64,000 bases of DNA, taken from the NCBI GenBank assembly GCA_942159475.1, contig OW804095.1:93075740-93139739 (forward strand). The letters are read 5' to 3'. A program made the position numbers and the translations under genes. The DNA is from Sthenelais limicola. Taxonomy: Eukaryota; Annelida; Polychaeta; Phyllodocida; Sigalionidae. Positions 1 to 10,647 of this stretch are shown in pieces; within the stretch, counting starts at the first letter, position 1, and each line of letters begins with the position of its first letter. The notes beneath the pieces were generated by a model. That model made no database searches. It had not been told where the DNA came from and was given only the letters and a program-made list of their open reading frames with translations.

Positions 1-20
1 CAAATGTTGCACCCGTAGAA

Positions 21-139
21 CGAGTCTAACTGACTCTGATTAAGGGTCAGAAATAGGTGTAAAAGAGTCAGGCAAAACGAGTCACTTGATTTGACTCTTT
101 TAGGAGGCGCTGGGCTCGGAATTCGAGTCAAATGACTCG
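21..139. repeat. GAGTC/GACTC motif cluster with inverted pairs
   Basis: Seven copies of GAGTC or GACTC lie within about 120 bases, most of them as GAGTCA or TGACTC. Several form inverted pairs: AAAAGAGTCA at 61-70 faces TGACTCTTTT at 92-101, and CGAGTCA at 124-130 faces TGACTCG at 133-139. TGACTC is a half-site like that bound by AP-1 or other bZIP factors. The cluster could equally be the remnant of a small fold-back repeat. Function is inference. Confidence 0.4.
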
Positions 140-207
140 TTTATGTTTCTCTGTGTACCACTAAATTTGAAAGCTAGAAGTTCAGGGTATAGTTTACAAT
201 GTACTTA

Positions 208-427
208 TGGGTCTCAGAAAATGTACAATTCGCCTTCACCAATCCTCTTGAATAACCCAAATTACTTTTTTTAAATAAGTTTCAAAATACAGTTTAACAA
301 AACCGAACAGATCTGTCTAATCAATGCAATAAATGATATATTCAGATATAATTGGTATTTAAAGATTTTGGGCCTAATCAGCAGAATTTACTAGATGCTT
401 TGAGTGGCCGACAGTACATTTTCTGAC
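208..427 (+). mobile_element. F1 inverted-repeat element (MITE-like), near full length
   Basis: It opens with TGGGTCTCAGAAAATGTACA and closes with GCCGACAGTACATTTTCTGA, which are inverted copies of one another. The interior holds the family landmarks TTCGCCTTCACCAATCCTCT, a GATATATTCAGATATA stretch and CCTAATCAGCAGAATTTACT. There is no coding potential. The same order recurs at least a dozen times in the window, in both orientations, so this is a dispersed non-autonomous element. The superfamily is unknown. Confidence 0.75.
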
Positions 428-733
428 ACTGTGACACTTTTATAGTGGTAAGATAGGGATATTGTTATATAGTTAACAAGTGAATAGCAACATTTGGATG
501 TGCTATTCTTTCTTTCTTTATTCCAAAGTATTCCCTTAAAGTATCTATATATCTGGCTCTCTTGACATAGTAAACACGAAGGGGGGTTGCAGGTCCCGAG
601 ACCGAAGCCTCTATTTATTGAAGAACAGAAAACAGAAAAAAAAGTGTGGCCAGGACAAGTTTTTATGAGGAGTGAAGTGCACAGGGAAGTCAGGTGACCG
701 CAACGGCGGGAAGGTACGGTCAGGTGACACCAC

Positions 734-847
734 ATATATATTTCTATATCTTCATATACTTCACAAATATCCGGATTCCCCATCACAAACCGTATTCCCT
801 CTTCACAATGAACAACTGGGATCTTGCATGGTAACTGCATTTCTGCC
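734..847 (-). CDS. Candidate internal exon, Cys-containing, unrecognised
   Basis: On the minus strand a strong splice acceptor (a pyrimidine-rich run ending in TGTGTTTTAG) precedes an open frame encoding RAEMQLPCKIPVVHCEEG and then IRFVMGNPDICEVYEDIEIY. The frame is open from 924 down to 391, which is long for AT-rich DNA. The 3' boundary is a guess at ATATATAT|GTGGTG; other GT sites exist. I recognise no domain. It may be a chance open frame next to an F1 copy. Confidence 0.22.
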
Positions 848-1385
848 CTAAAACACAAAGTGCAATCAGGAAAAATAAAATTAATAGGTAATTGGAACTT
901 GTTCTGGCGCTGGCACTGCCACAATCCAGGCTAAAAACAAATTAGGTTTTAAAAGCAAACCACCCAAAACACCAGAATGAGGGCCAGATCCTCCCTCATC
1001 CCTATTTATCAACGTTCTTTTTTTTAAACAATTGGTTCAGTTTTTGATAGAACCTCACCCAACCAAGATATTCAATTTGTCAGATTATTAAAGCAATGTA
1101 TTTTCCTTCAAACAGAAATTTGCTGACACATTCTAAGCTTAATGTACTTGAAATTGATTTCCTTGAACAAGACAAATTATGCTGTGTTTTTGTGTACTAG
1201 TAGTTGTTTTCCTGGTTTTCATATTGATTCGTCTGATCGTAATAGGCAATCCCTATTCAATTATGCAACGAAAGCCTTGAACTAATGTTGTAGTTGATCA
1301 CCTAAAGTTCTACTGATGATATTTGGACAGAAAATAGCTTACTTAAGCGCGAATTATTCTGTCTATTTCCAAACCTTCTTAAGTG

Positions 1386-1590
1386 TTTAGAGCTGCACTC
1401 TCGGTTAAGGTACGTCAGTCAATAGATCCTTTACTTTTTGTTCCGTTATTTTTCAACCCATCGAGAGTCATTTGACCAAAATTTTGGAGGATTTGTTCCG
1501 ATTGTATTTGCTATGGGGCTTCATAAATGTCCACTTTTATATTTTGGAGATCCGCCGAAATCCTTTCTTGCGGTGGTTTCACCATACTAT
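1386..1590 (-). mobile_element. F3 inverted-repeat element, partial
   Basis: It begins with TTTAGAGCTGCACTCTCGGT, then runs through CTACTTTTTGTTCCG, ACCCATCGAGAGTCATTTGA and GGGCTTCATAAA to a GATCCGCCG block. The copy at 45294-45490 has the same order of motifs. Orientation is assigned relative to the copy at 27965. No coding potential. Confidence 0.6.
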
Positions 1591-2244
1591 ACTTATCACT
1601 CATCGGCGGCCGTTTTCTCTCGTTTATTCTTCGTTTCAAATTCTAATATAAATATATAGCAGCAGCAGAATATCAATAAATTGATCCCTGTAAGTATTTT
1701 GTTACTGTGGTTAATTGTATGAGGCCAATAAAAGTTGGGCTGGTTTTTTTGAGGGTTTTTTAAAGAGTATAAAAGAATATAAGTAACTTAATACGACATT
1801 TGTGTTGTAACAGCTAAGAATGCAAAAGAATGTTAACTGAACATTCGAGGAATATCATTTTCCGAGCACAATTGTCCAACAGAACTGTGTATATATATTC
1901 TGCATGAAACTTCTTTTCTTTTTGTTTGACGCAGACAGCAGTCAATTCGCCCTAATATGATACACACCAATATAAAAGCTTATAGCGTGCGTACATGCAC
2001 CTGTGTGTCATTCAATGAACATGTACATCTGTGGAAGTCTAATCGTATTGGCAGATTTTAGCGGTTAATACCTGACACTACACCAGGTGGCTAAGTGTAG
2101 CTAAGTCTGAGAAATAGGAAACATCAAGGTTACATATCCACTCAAAGCAACCTTTTAGGAATGTCTATTGAATCATCCACGATAAATCCTACAATATTAT
2201 GGATAGTATTAGACTAGCACCAAGTCCCTCAACCTCAATAAATG

Positions 2245-2347
2245 CCCTTGTCCACTAAGCCGATTCTCGTGCGATTCTCACGGAATTTACTGGAAAAGGG
2301 TCATCTGATGCGCAAAATCCCTTGAAAATCGGCTTAGTGGACTTGGG
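2245..2347. mobile_element. Short 103-bp inverted-repeat element
   Basis: Arms of 21 bp, CCCTTGTCCACTAAGCCGAT(T) at 2245-2265 and its inverted copy at 2327-2347, differ at two positions and enclose about 61 bp. It is a fold-back or MITE-like sequence with no coding capacity. The flank TTAGACTAGCACCAAGTCCC at 2209-2228 recurs almost unchanged near 21385, so the element may sit in a larger repeat. Confidence 0.6.
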
Positions 2348-2912
2348 TCTTAAGGGCCCCAGCCAGGGCCGCACTCAGGCTTTGGCATTGATTCATCAGT
2401 CGAGGCGGTATGATATGATACGTTTTTTTTAGTATCGCAGATTTACACAGGTCTAGGATAGTATGAATTATAAAAAAGGTTTTGGGGCACAATGCAGGGT
2501 CTGAAATGGACTAACATATAGCAAGCAAAATATATAGTTCGATATCAAGATAATCATACATATATATTGTATGGGGGAGGCAGGGCGGGGGCGGGGTTGG
2601 TGTCAGTACATCAACATAGCCGGCCGCCATTGTTGACTTCAATGGTGAATGACAATTTCCCATGTCCTTTAATCGGCTGAAGGAATAATTCAATTCCTAT
2701 ATAATTATGCTTTCTTCTCTAATATATGGTCTGAGATGGTTTTAATATTCCTTATGTCTATTAAAAAGGCTTTAATGTTCTCATTAGATCCAGTAGTCAT
2801 GACATATTTTAAAACATTATCAGATTAATCACATAGAATAGGTATGGCAATTATATGAGAGAATAGAGCCTGCCTGCAGTGTCTTTTTTCATTAATGCCT
2901 TGCATATGTTAG

Positions 2913-3115
2913 GCCTAGTATCCACTGTACTGATTATCTCGCTTCAATCGGAGGAGAAACAGAGGGCAGCAAGAACGAAGAAGGTAGCTGACTTACTGCC
3001 GTTAGTGGAATATCTCCCGTCAAGATCGGATGAATCCAATCGTCTGACAGTGTTTCCATATGAAAGAAAAAGAAAGGAGAATGTCGGTTCAGTAGATCAA
3101 GCGCTTAAGTCGCAG
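2913..3115 (+). CDS. Candidate internal exon, unrecognised
   Basis: This open frame lies between a possible acceptor (TTGCATATGTTAG) and a good donor (TCGCAG|GTACCC). It encodes a charged, Lys/Arg/Glu-rich stretch that includes EEKQRAARTKKVADLLPLVE and ERKRKENVGSVDQALKSQ. Codon choice looks coding-like, because the frame avoids stops in a neutral-composition patch. I recognise no domain. The open frame runs from 2879 to 3244 if no splicing is assumed. Confidence is low because the polypyrimidine tract is weak. Confidence 0.25.
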
Positions 3116-3389
3116 GTACCCTACACAAATGCCCATTGCCTCTGGTGTATGCCTACGCCAATGACACAAATACAAGATGCCTACCCTTCATTAGATATCA
3201 CTATAGTCAGGAACAAAAAGGGACTAACGAGGCGCCCTTGTTAGGAGATAGTTAATTTGAATTCCACTAGACGGAGTAAGTTCCATGCATGCCATCACTG
3301 TTTGCTTCGTACTTTAGTTTCAGTCGCTCATTTTGCATATTCATAGTTTTACAAGGGCACGAGTTAATCCATTTCAAAGTAGGAAGCTC

Positions 3390-3404
3390 GGGGGGGGGGG
3401 GGGG
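3390..3404. repeat. G15 homopolymer
   Basis: Uninterrupted G run of 15, one of eight G or C runs of 12-15 in this window. Confidence 0.95.
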
Positions 3405-4295
3405 AGTAATTTGTTATAATTATGAGTTTTGAATTAAAATATTGTCAAAACTATGCGTTTAGAATTAAAATATTGCGTGACATACTTCCTATTTTGGAGA
3501 CGCCGATTGTGATACTTATATAGTTTTATTTAATCATGTATTCAAGTCGATAGTTTGATGGCCCATTGGTTTTCTCAATTAGTCCTGACAGCCTAGACGA
3601 ATTCATTAATTAAGTTAGAACAAGGTGTAGTTCATAGATCTATATAATAGTGTTTTATGAATAAAAGAATCTGAGGTCTTATACTTCCCTGGGGGGAAAT
3701 TAACCTAAGCAATATGGACGACTTCTTTCCCTTTAAATTACTAGTTTGGCGATGTTCGTCTAGATCTATATAAAAAAACTAATTTCTACTCATTGGAATA
3801 TACGTTAGCTAAACATGCACGTCCGCCATGTTGAATCTAGATTCGCATGGAATTATGAAAGTAATTTGTCGGTGTGAAATCTTTAGAAAACATGACATTT
3901 TCAGCAGGGAATATTTATCAGTGCTCCCACGTCAATATTCATGGGCTATACATGTTTCCGTAACACAAGCCTCTATCTTTCCTATCTATCATAGATTTGG
4001 TTTTTATAGATCGAATTTATACAAGCTATGATATTGGTGAAAACATTCATGCAATTTTCGATAAAAATCTTGCTAAATATTTGTATTCATAATGCTCATA
4101 ATGCATTTTGTCTCTGGGGGACATTTTTTAGGCTTAACGACAAATGACTAAAGACAGCTCATATAGCTGTCCTTTGGCGGTTTCGTCTCGAAATGTTGAA
4201 GTTTTGTCTCGAGATTATATAATTTGGAGACAATTTTGCCATAAATTTAACTTTGATGGCCCGAGCATGTGAACGAACGGGCTTTTCCTCACACT

Positions 4296-4296
4296 C

Positions 4297-4343
<47 letters not shown>

Positions 4344-4345
4344 CA
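4296..4345. repeat. C12 run joined to a (TC)n microsatellite
   Basis: Twelve C residues at 4296-4307 run directly into about 17 TC dinucleotides. The minus-strand open frame across it (Arg/Glu dipeptides) is an artefact of the dinucleotide repeat. Confidence 0.95.
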
Positions 4346-4499
4346 CACTTTTTCTCTGCCAACTAGTTTTCCTATGCTTCTCCGCCCCTCTTTCTCATTT
4401 TTGACACTGAAATAGACATTTACAAGAATAGATAGAAGGGAAAGAACACCAAAGCCAGAAAAATAACGTTGAGGAGGGTAGATGCTGCCACTGAGTCGC

Positions 4500-4800
4500 G
4501 CTTCGTCTAGCGATGTCCCCTTTGGTATGGATGGAAAAGGAGTGCACCAAATGTGAAATAGTTGGAAAAGATGTCCCAATCTGGGAATAGGGGTACCTGT
4601 TCCACGACATGGCTATTCATGTAGGGGAAATAGGACTCACCATAGGAGAAATAGGAAAAAGGTGCAGGGATATACCTTTCTGTGGAGGATATCCGAAGGA
4701 AATAGTCAAATCTGCCCGGAAATAGGAAGTGAGGAGTTGGAAAAGATTTTGTAGTATGTGAAATAGCTTGTACCAAAGAGGAAAAGACTGATTTCGACAT
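4500..4800. repeat. Degenerate GGAAATAGG-type repeat region
   Basis: Variants of GGAAATAG (GGGGAAATAGG, GGAGAAATAGG, GTGAAATAG, GGAAATAGG) occur about eight times over 300 bp. The minus strand stays open in overlapping frames across the region, which fits repeat-driven stop depletion better than a gene. It could be a decayed minisatellite. Confidence 0.4.
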
Positions 4801-5596
4801 TGGTAGGCCCACATATGAACTTAATGTCGCATCATTGGCTTTCGATCAGCTGCTAGTTATTTTTCAGATTACTAGCTACTACTTTGCAAAGAAATATCTT
4901 TAAAACCACAGATCTAATAGAATTGAAATTTTAGTAATTTACGGATATGGTTTTGCTACCATCTGTGAGAATTGGGAAGAGGAATTGCACTACTCATCGC
5001 TAGAGATCAGATAAAGATAGCGAGAAGGGCCACTTTACAGTACGGTCCAGAAGGAAGATTTCACTACCTGAAACTTAGGTAGCAGCTGCATCCAATTAAT
5101 CTTGGTCGCGCCTCGCGGTCCCGGTGCTCGGCCTCCAGAGCTGGCTAGTGAGGCTCCCATTGAATGGGTTATGAAGTCAGCACAGTGTTTTAAATAATAG
5201 TGTTCGAATGTGGTTCTTGAAACACTGTGTATTTACATAAAATTACTTGAACTGGTGTGGGAATATTTTTGTCGCATTATGACATGAAACATATCGCCCA
5301 TATTATTTTTTTAAAATATTTTCATATGATTTCACCCTTCTAAATAATTATTTAGGCCTGCCTGGATTGGGTAAAAATATAAATATGAATAAATACAGAT
5401 GTTAAATTTCAGTGAGCATTTGTTGTAATGTCGCTGTTCCACCATAATTATTAGAAATAAAGAGACCCCTCAATTATGAGACATTAATTGTGTAGAAATA
5501 AAATTGAAATTTGGACAAAAACGCAGTCAAACTTTCTGGTCACGTCCAGCACTGTTATGCCAGCCAACATCAATTCTCTAGCTCGGACTGATGCAG

Positions 5597-5967
5597 CATC
5601 GGGGTGGCAACTTAATTTGGGCCAAAAATAGCAGAAAAAATCTTAGGTTGAAATTTAAAATTCTATGCGATTATAGATGTCTTAAATGACAAATTTTCAT
5701 GTGGTAATCTATAATTGTGTAGACACAGTTTCAAAATTAATGTCGTTGGGTTGGCAACATTAAGAATTCCCCAACATGACGGTTTTTTAATGATTCAGTT
5801 CTCATTGAAACAGTTTTTTGAATATGTGATTAGTCAGTGTTTGATTTAAAGATAGAGTTGTTGGAGATTACATTCCACGAACAAATTGTCACTATATATT
5901 CTTTTTTGATCCCTTGACAACCACTTTAAAAGAGCATCAGGATGGCAACGTTAAAATTCCCCAAATC
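5597..5967. repeat. Three diverged copies of a GGNTGGCAAC motif
   Basis: GGGGTGGCAACTTAATTTGG near 5601, GGGTTGGCAACATTAAGAAT near 5747 and AGGATGGCAACGTTAAAATT near 5937 are related blocks. The latter two continue into TTCCCCAA. Spacing is about 145 and 190 bp. This suggests an old tandem duplication or one decayed element. No gene is visible. Confidence 0.45.
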
Positions 5968-5975
5968 AAAAAGTG

Positions 5976-7424
5976 AATTAAAAGAAATTAAAAATATTTT
6001 GAACCAATATATTTTTATTTATGTATGTTTAGCCAACATATGGGAGCATTATTAGAAACACATGTTATAATCATTTGATGTCTTGTACAATGCTAAGCAA
6101 CCTTTATTTGACAACATAAATTTATTTGTTCTCTTTACAAAAGTGTGTATGTAATTTAGGTGGTTTCGCCTATAGGGCGGCCATTTTTTATTTTAGCTGT
6201 ATATATCGTATGAAAGGTCTATATAAGGTGCATCGTTTGGTATAACATTTATTCATATACAATAAACTGGTTTCCGTGTGGGGTTCAAGCCTGTGTGCTC
6301 ACTTTGTGAAAACTGACCATGCATATTCTAAATATAATGGTTTATATGAGTATACTGGGCAGAGGGTCAATGACCTGTACCGCTGCCATTACCATCACCA
6401 TTAATTACCCAGAATTTAGATGGGTTTGAAGAGAGGTTGACTGGACCTTAGCTTTCCTTGAGTCACCTCGCATCCCAACCTCCCAAAGCAGGGCATATTC
6501 TACTAGACCGCGCAAGGAGTGAGCAGGCAAGTGTGGATTGCCCAGTCCCTATAACTAGGGGTGAGTTATGTTTCTACAGAGGGAGAGGCAGAGCTTCTAT
6601 CTGTTGCATACAATGCAACAGATTGAGGGGCCCCTCGATTTATCTAGTGTGTTTATAGTAGTTTTCTCTTATATAGCCCGTTTTGGAAATTGAAAAATAT
6701 TAGATTATTTGGGTGGCATCCCCCCAGGTTAGTGGGAATGACCTGTCCGTGCATGTCTCCCAGTGTCCCTGTGGTGTAACCCAATCCACTGGCTATCACT
6801 TGCACTCGAGGTGTGTCCCCCAAGCATGCTTCATCCATCAGTTCTTAGAGATTTTAATTAAATAGTTCAGGCTTTTTACTGATGTGATATACCCTCACAC
6901 CCTTGTATTATAAGGTGCTTTAAGGACCTAATATATGCACGGGTTTTTCGCCTAGTGTAACTTGTAGGAGAATCAAAGATATGGAGAGTGCTGTAGGGCT
7001 TAATTTCTATGATAATCCTGAGTCACTCAACCACCTCGATGCACACTTGTATGTCTACATACAATATATAAGGTATCCCATGAACTGAACTGAGAGGTCA
7101 GTGCCAGAGAAAACCAGGTTAGTTGACCAGTGCAGGGGAAAACTGGCCGCCCACTCCCTTGCTCCTACCCTCGCTTATATACCCCTCACTTGAGTAGCAA
7201 GCCTCACCAGGAGGAGGAGGGCAGGAGGGTGTTGTGGTTAGGGGCCTCCGTCCACGCACAGCAGGGGGACAAAGCTAGAAAGTGGACATATGGATAGCAC
7301 TGTTTAAATAAAATTATATCTTGAGATAATTCACCAGTTCAGTGACCCTTCTCGCAATGTTACCTTTAGTGGAATTTCTCTTCCCTATTGAAATATGCTG
7401 CCCCATAATTATATCGGTAAAAGT
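5976..7424. other. No gene seen; one LTR-like motif pair
   Basis: AT-rich sequence turning nearer neutral GC after about 6400. A TATA-like TCTATATAAGG near 6218 is followed about 40 bp later by CAATAAACTGG. That spacing is compatible with a promoter and poly(A) signal in an LTR, but I find no TG...CA ends, primer-binding site or coding region. Open frames here are short and unconvincing. Confidence 0.3.
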
Positions 7425-7590
7425 CTGGTCGTTTACAATCGGCAGCTCTACACATAGAGTGTAGTGAATTCTGCTAAATATTAGGCTGGATAGTGATAAA
7501 TACTCTAGTTATATGTGAATATATATTTGGTATTGCGTCGATTAAAAGAAATCTGTTGTGCTATAAGTTGAACTGTCTTTTGTTTAGTAA
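7425..7590 (-). mobile_element. F1 element, decayed copy
   Basis: It starts at TTTACAATCGGCAGCTCTAC, then ACACATAGAGTGTAGTGAAT and TCTGCTAAATATTAGGCTG, the F1 right end read in reverse. It goes on through ATTGCGTCGATTAAAAG and fades near 7590. The left terminal repeat is not recognisable. Confidence 0.55.
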
Positions 7591-9061
7591 CGGCAACTTC
7601 CACCAGGGAGATTCTAGACCCGCGTCTCTCACTGTTGTTTAGTTGCATGCTTTAAACACTAGATGTCAGCCCAAGTGAGGTGCCCATACCTGTTAGTTAC
7701 TGTTCGTCACATGATCGAATGATGCTGTTGCATTTTCTCATTGTAAAAGTCAACATTAGCTAACATTGAAAACTGGAAATACCTGTACATTTCGTCAACT
7801 CATACGACCATTTTCTCAACATTGATGCAAAATCATGTGACGTTCTTCCCTGAAGAAGGCCACAAAGATATGACCGACACATATCGCAACTATAGGGAAT
7901 ATATATAGCAGTTTTTGTTTCATTTCAACGGTAACTACAACTAATGAACCCTAGCTAATCGATGAAAAATTCGATATCTGTGTGTCCATCTTTCAACCAA
8001 GATGTCTTCAAATAAATAGTTTTCAAATCAATTCAGAGATGTTTGTGGTAACAGAACGGGACACTCCATATTGAGTTCTTTGAGCATCTTGCATGGGTCA
8101 TAATCTCGCCGAGCTACAACATGTATATATGCATGGATCATTCAGAATTCATCCAATAGCCTTGTCCCATAAACGTTGATCCCATTTTTTTTCAGTTTTC
8201 AGGACGTGGGATTTGCAAGATCTGCACAAATAACTACTAGCCTCAAACGGGGCATCTCAGGGGGTAGAAAATGCCAAAACATTTTAGAATAACAGATCTT
8301 TATTGCAAATAGCAACATCCGCTGTACTTAGGGAAAGGTGAATTTCGTGCCTGCAGCATTGGGTTTGGGAATCAAAGAAAGGGAGATGAGAAAGATGCTG
8401 TTTTTATCCTTTGCGTTCTGATTGCGGATAGCTATCCCTTAAATGCATGCCACTCCCTCCCAGCTATCTTTTTGCCTAATGAGGAAGTGGCCGCCTCACA
8501 TTTGGTGCATCTTTGAATGTGTTGATTGGTAGGGGAGGGGCGGTGCGGAGAATGGGGGGGGGGGGAGGTGAAATTACTCGTTAGTTAGAACAATAACATA
8601 ATTTATACTGTGTTACGAAAGTTTGAAAACGCCATTAAAAAAACAGGCCAAATGCGATGATGATTGCTTAAATTATATTTCCTACTTTTTCGGACCCTAT
8701 AACGGGATTACTGTCTGTCACTCGCCAGGGAAGATCTAATAATTGATTTTAGATTAGCAGATATGATGTAAACTTAATGTCTCGATGGGATGAGTGATTG
8801 TAAGTAATAAAGGGTAGACACCTCAGCTTTCTTTCACTAATTTGCCATCAATAATGCGTTCATTTAGCGTTATCATCTAGAGGTGTAGAAGGATACTCGG
8901 CCCCTTGATACCCCAGCTCCTTTCCCGAACCTGTCCTGCCCATATCTATAAGCTGTGTGTGTTATTTATAACAGGACTCCTCAGTTAGATCGCTTAATCA
9001 ATGTTTGCAAACAAATATAACTAAACTTGGAAACTGTCACGTATACTGAATACTGCGAATT
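7591..9061. other. No gene seen
   Basis: AT-rich sequence containing a G12 homopolymer at 8554-8565. No open frame, splice-bounded exon or repeat structure that I can support. Confidence 0.5.
8554..8565. repeat. G12 homopolymer
   Basis: Uninterrupted G run of 12, after a GGGGAGGGGCGG patch. Confidence 0.95.
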
Positions 9062-9215
9062 TAAGCTCAGCTATTATAAGGGGAAAAGACAATTTAACCA
9101 GATTTAGCCTACTCATAATAACCTATACGGACTGAATCTATCAATATTCTGCTGCTGTTATGTGATACAAGAATTCGAAGTCGAATCGGCTAAGAGAAAA
9201 TGGAGGAAAGAATTT
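9062..9215 (+). mobile_element. F3 element, partial
   Basis: It shares TTTAAGCTCAGCTATTATAA, CCTATACGGACTGAATCTAT and the diagnostic GAAGTCGAATCGGCTAAGAG with the F3 copies at 27965, 11319 and 40262. The right half is missing. Confidence 0.55.
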
Positions 9216-9251
9216 CGGGGGCCACTGAAATGGGATTAAAGGCATAATTTA

Positions 9252-9300
9252 AGGGTCAAGGCGTCAGAAAATGTACAGACGAATCGTACATTTCCTGATC
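9252..9300. mobile_element. F1 terminal repeats only (internally deleted copy)
   Basis: GGGTCAAGGCGTCAGAAAAT plus GTACAGACG is followed at once by AATCGTACATTTCCTGATC. The two F1 ends face each other with almost no interior, about 48 bp in all. It may be the product of an internal deletion during gap repair, or a minimal hairpin. Confidence 0.6.
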
Positions 9301-9867
9301 TATAAGGAGGAGAAATTTTAGCGGGGTGGGGAGAGTGGTACTGTTCAGAGATTGTTTAAATACAGGCATGAGTCGCGGTTAACCATAGACTTTTCATGAA
9401 TAGCTCTCTCGTTAGTGACTTAATTGGGAGACGTGGCGTGGGTCTCGAGGATCCTTGTGTTCTGAATTGTTTTAAGTTTGGTTTCAGTGTAAATCACTTT
9501 CACTGAGGACTGGAAGACCTTCCCAGACGTAATTAACAGCCGTTTTAACTAAAATGATACCAGTTATAATTAATACATACATGTATGTGACTTCATCAAA
9601 TTGGTCTTAGCTGTTCATAGAGTCCTTGATTCAAATCCCATGAGCGCTTCCCCAGTGCACACCGAGTGGGTTGCAAAAGGCTGGTCATGTATAGCTAGCT
9701 GTCTGTGGCTATACGCATGTAAAAATTCCATTGCTAATAATTGAAAAAAATCAGGGTATCACACTCTATTAGTGTACGTTTCTTCTCTTGCCCTGATATG
9801 ACCAAATATATACAAATTTGGAGAATCTGCCCTGCCTTGCGAGGATGGTGTTAAAAGGTGCATTAAA

Positions 9868-10053
9868 CAACTAATTCTAAGGGGAATTAGTTTACAAAAG
9901 GATCAATACTAGTTATATATATCTGGGTGTATTTGGTGTTGCAATGATTAAAAGAATCTGTTTAGTTATGTGAAACTGTTTTTTAACCAGATTTTTATCT
10001 TAAATCTGGGTTATTTGATATGATTGGTGAAGGCGAATGGTACTTTTTCTGAA
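9868..10053 (-). mobile_element. F1 element abutting a tandem repeat
   Basis: A reverse-orientation F1 copy: TCTGGGTGTATTTGGTGTTG, ATTAAAAGAATCTGTTTAG, AATCTGGGTTATTTGATATG, ATTGGTGAAGGCGAATGGTA, then CTTTTTCTGAAGACCTGTCC. It ends next to the 35/45-bp tandem repeat that starts at 10062. Confidence 0.6.
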
Positions 10054-10061
10054 GACCTGTC

Positions 10062-10243
10062 CCTGAATGGGACCAACCTCACATGCCTGTACTTTGCCTG
10101 AATGGGACCAACCTCACCCAATCTCACATGCCCGTACTTTGCCTGAATGGGACCAATCTCACCCAATCTCACATGCCCGTACTTTGCCTGAATGGGACCA
10201 ATCTCACATGTCCGTACTTTGCCTGAATGGGACCAACCTCATG
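10062..10243 (+). repeat. Tandem repeat, 35- and 45-bp units
   Basis: Four full units (10062-10096, 10097-10141, 10142-10186, 10187-10221) and a partial fifth begin CCTGAATGGGACCAAYCTCA and end GTACTTTG. Unit lengths run 35, 45, 45, 35; the longer ones carry an extra CCCAATCTCA. Read in reverse, the unit resembles GGTCCCATCCAGGCAAGTAT at about 10435, just upstream of the reverse-transcriptase fragment. The repeat therefore seems to derive from retrotransposon sequence. Confidence 0.85.
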
Positions 10244-10249
10244 TACAAC

Positions 10250-10493
10250 CTATTGTTGCGATTGGAATTAATTGCGTTAATTGTTAGGCAAAAGAATGCA
10301 GAACATGAAACCAAAAAGTTGTAAACTTTGTACGGTGTCAGTGTTGTTGCAGAGTCTAGGTTTAATTAAAGCACAGATGCATATTGTGGTCGATAAAGGT
10401 CACACACACCGCTGGAGTGATTTGCATGCATAGGTCCCATCCAGGCAAGTATGGGCAGATAATTAACGCAATTAATTCCAATCGCAACAATAG
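10250..10493. repeat. Perfect 33-bp inverted repeat around a retrotransposon piece
   Basis: The 33 bases at 10250-10282 are exactly inverted at 10461-10493; the core is ATTGGAATTAATTGCGTTAA. The right arm codes part of the reverse-transcriptase fragment (residues INAINSNRNN). The left arm is therefore an antisense duplicate of it, and the two are separated by 178 bp. Exact identity implies a recent event. Confidence 0.85.
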
Positions 10494-10647
10494 AGTCATG
10501 AGTACTCTGGTCTTCTTTGACTTTCAAAATGCCTTCGATTCCATTAACCATGACATCTTATTGAAAAAACTAGACGTTTTCCACCTACCGGAGTGGTTTT
10601 GCACATTGGTCAAAAGCTACCTAGATAATAGGCAACAAAAGGTACGA
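10456..10647 (+). pseudogene. Non-LTR retrotransposon reverse-transcriptase fragment
   Basis: The frame reads STLVFFDFQNAFDSINHDIL followed by LKKLDVFHLPEWFCTLVKSY and LDNRQQKV. This is the conserved RT region around motif A, in which the Asp of FFDF is a catalytic metal ligand, with the AFDSINHDILL run typical of LINE enzymes. Only about 64 residues survive out of the several hundred of an RT domain. No endonuclease or YxDD motif is adjacent, and the frame runs into AAT repeats and stops. It is a dead fragment on the plus strand. The clade is undetermined; CR1-, Jockey- or RTE-like are all possible. Its upstream part is duplicated in inverted form at 10250-10282. Confidence 0.85.
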
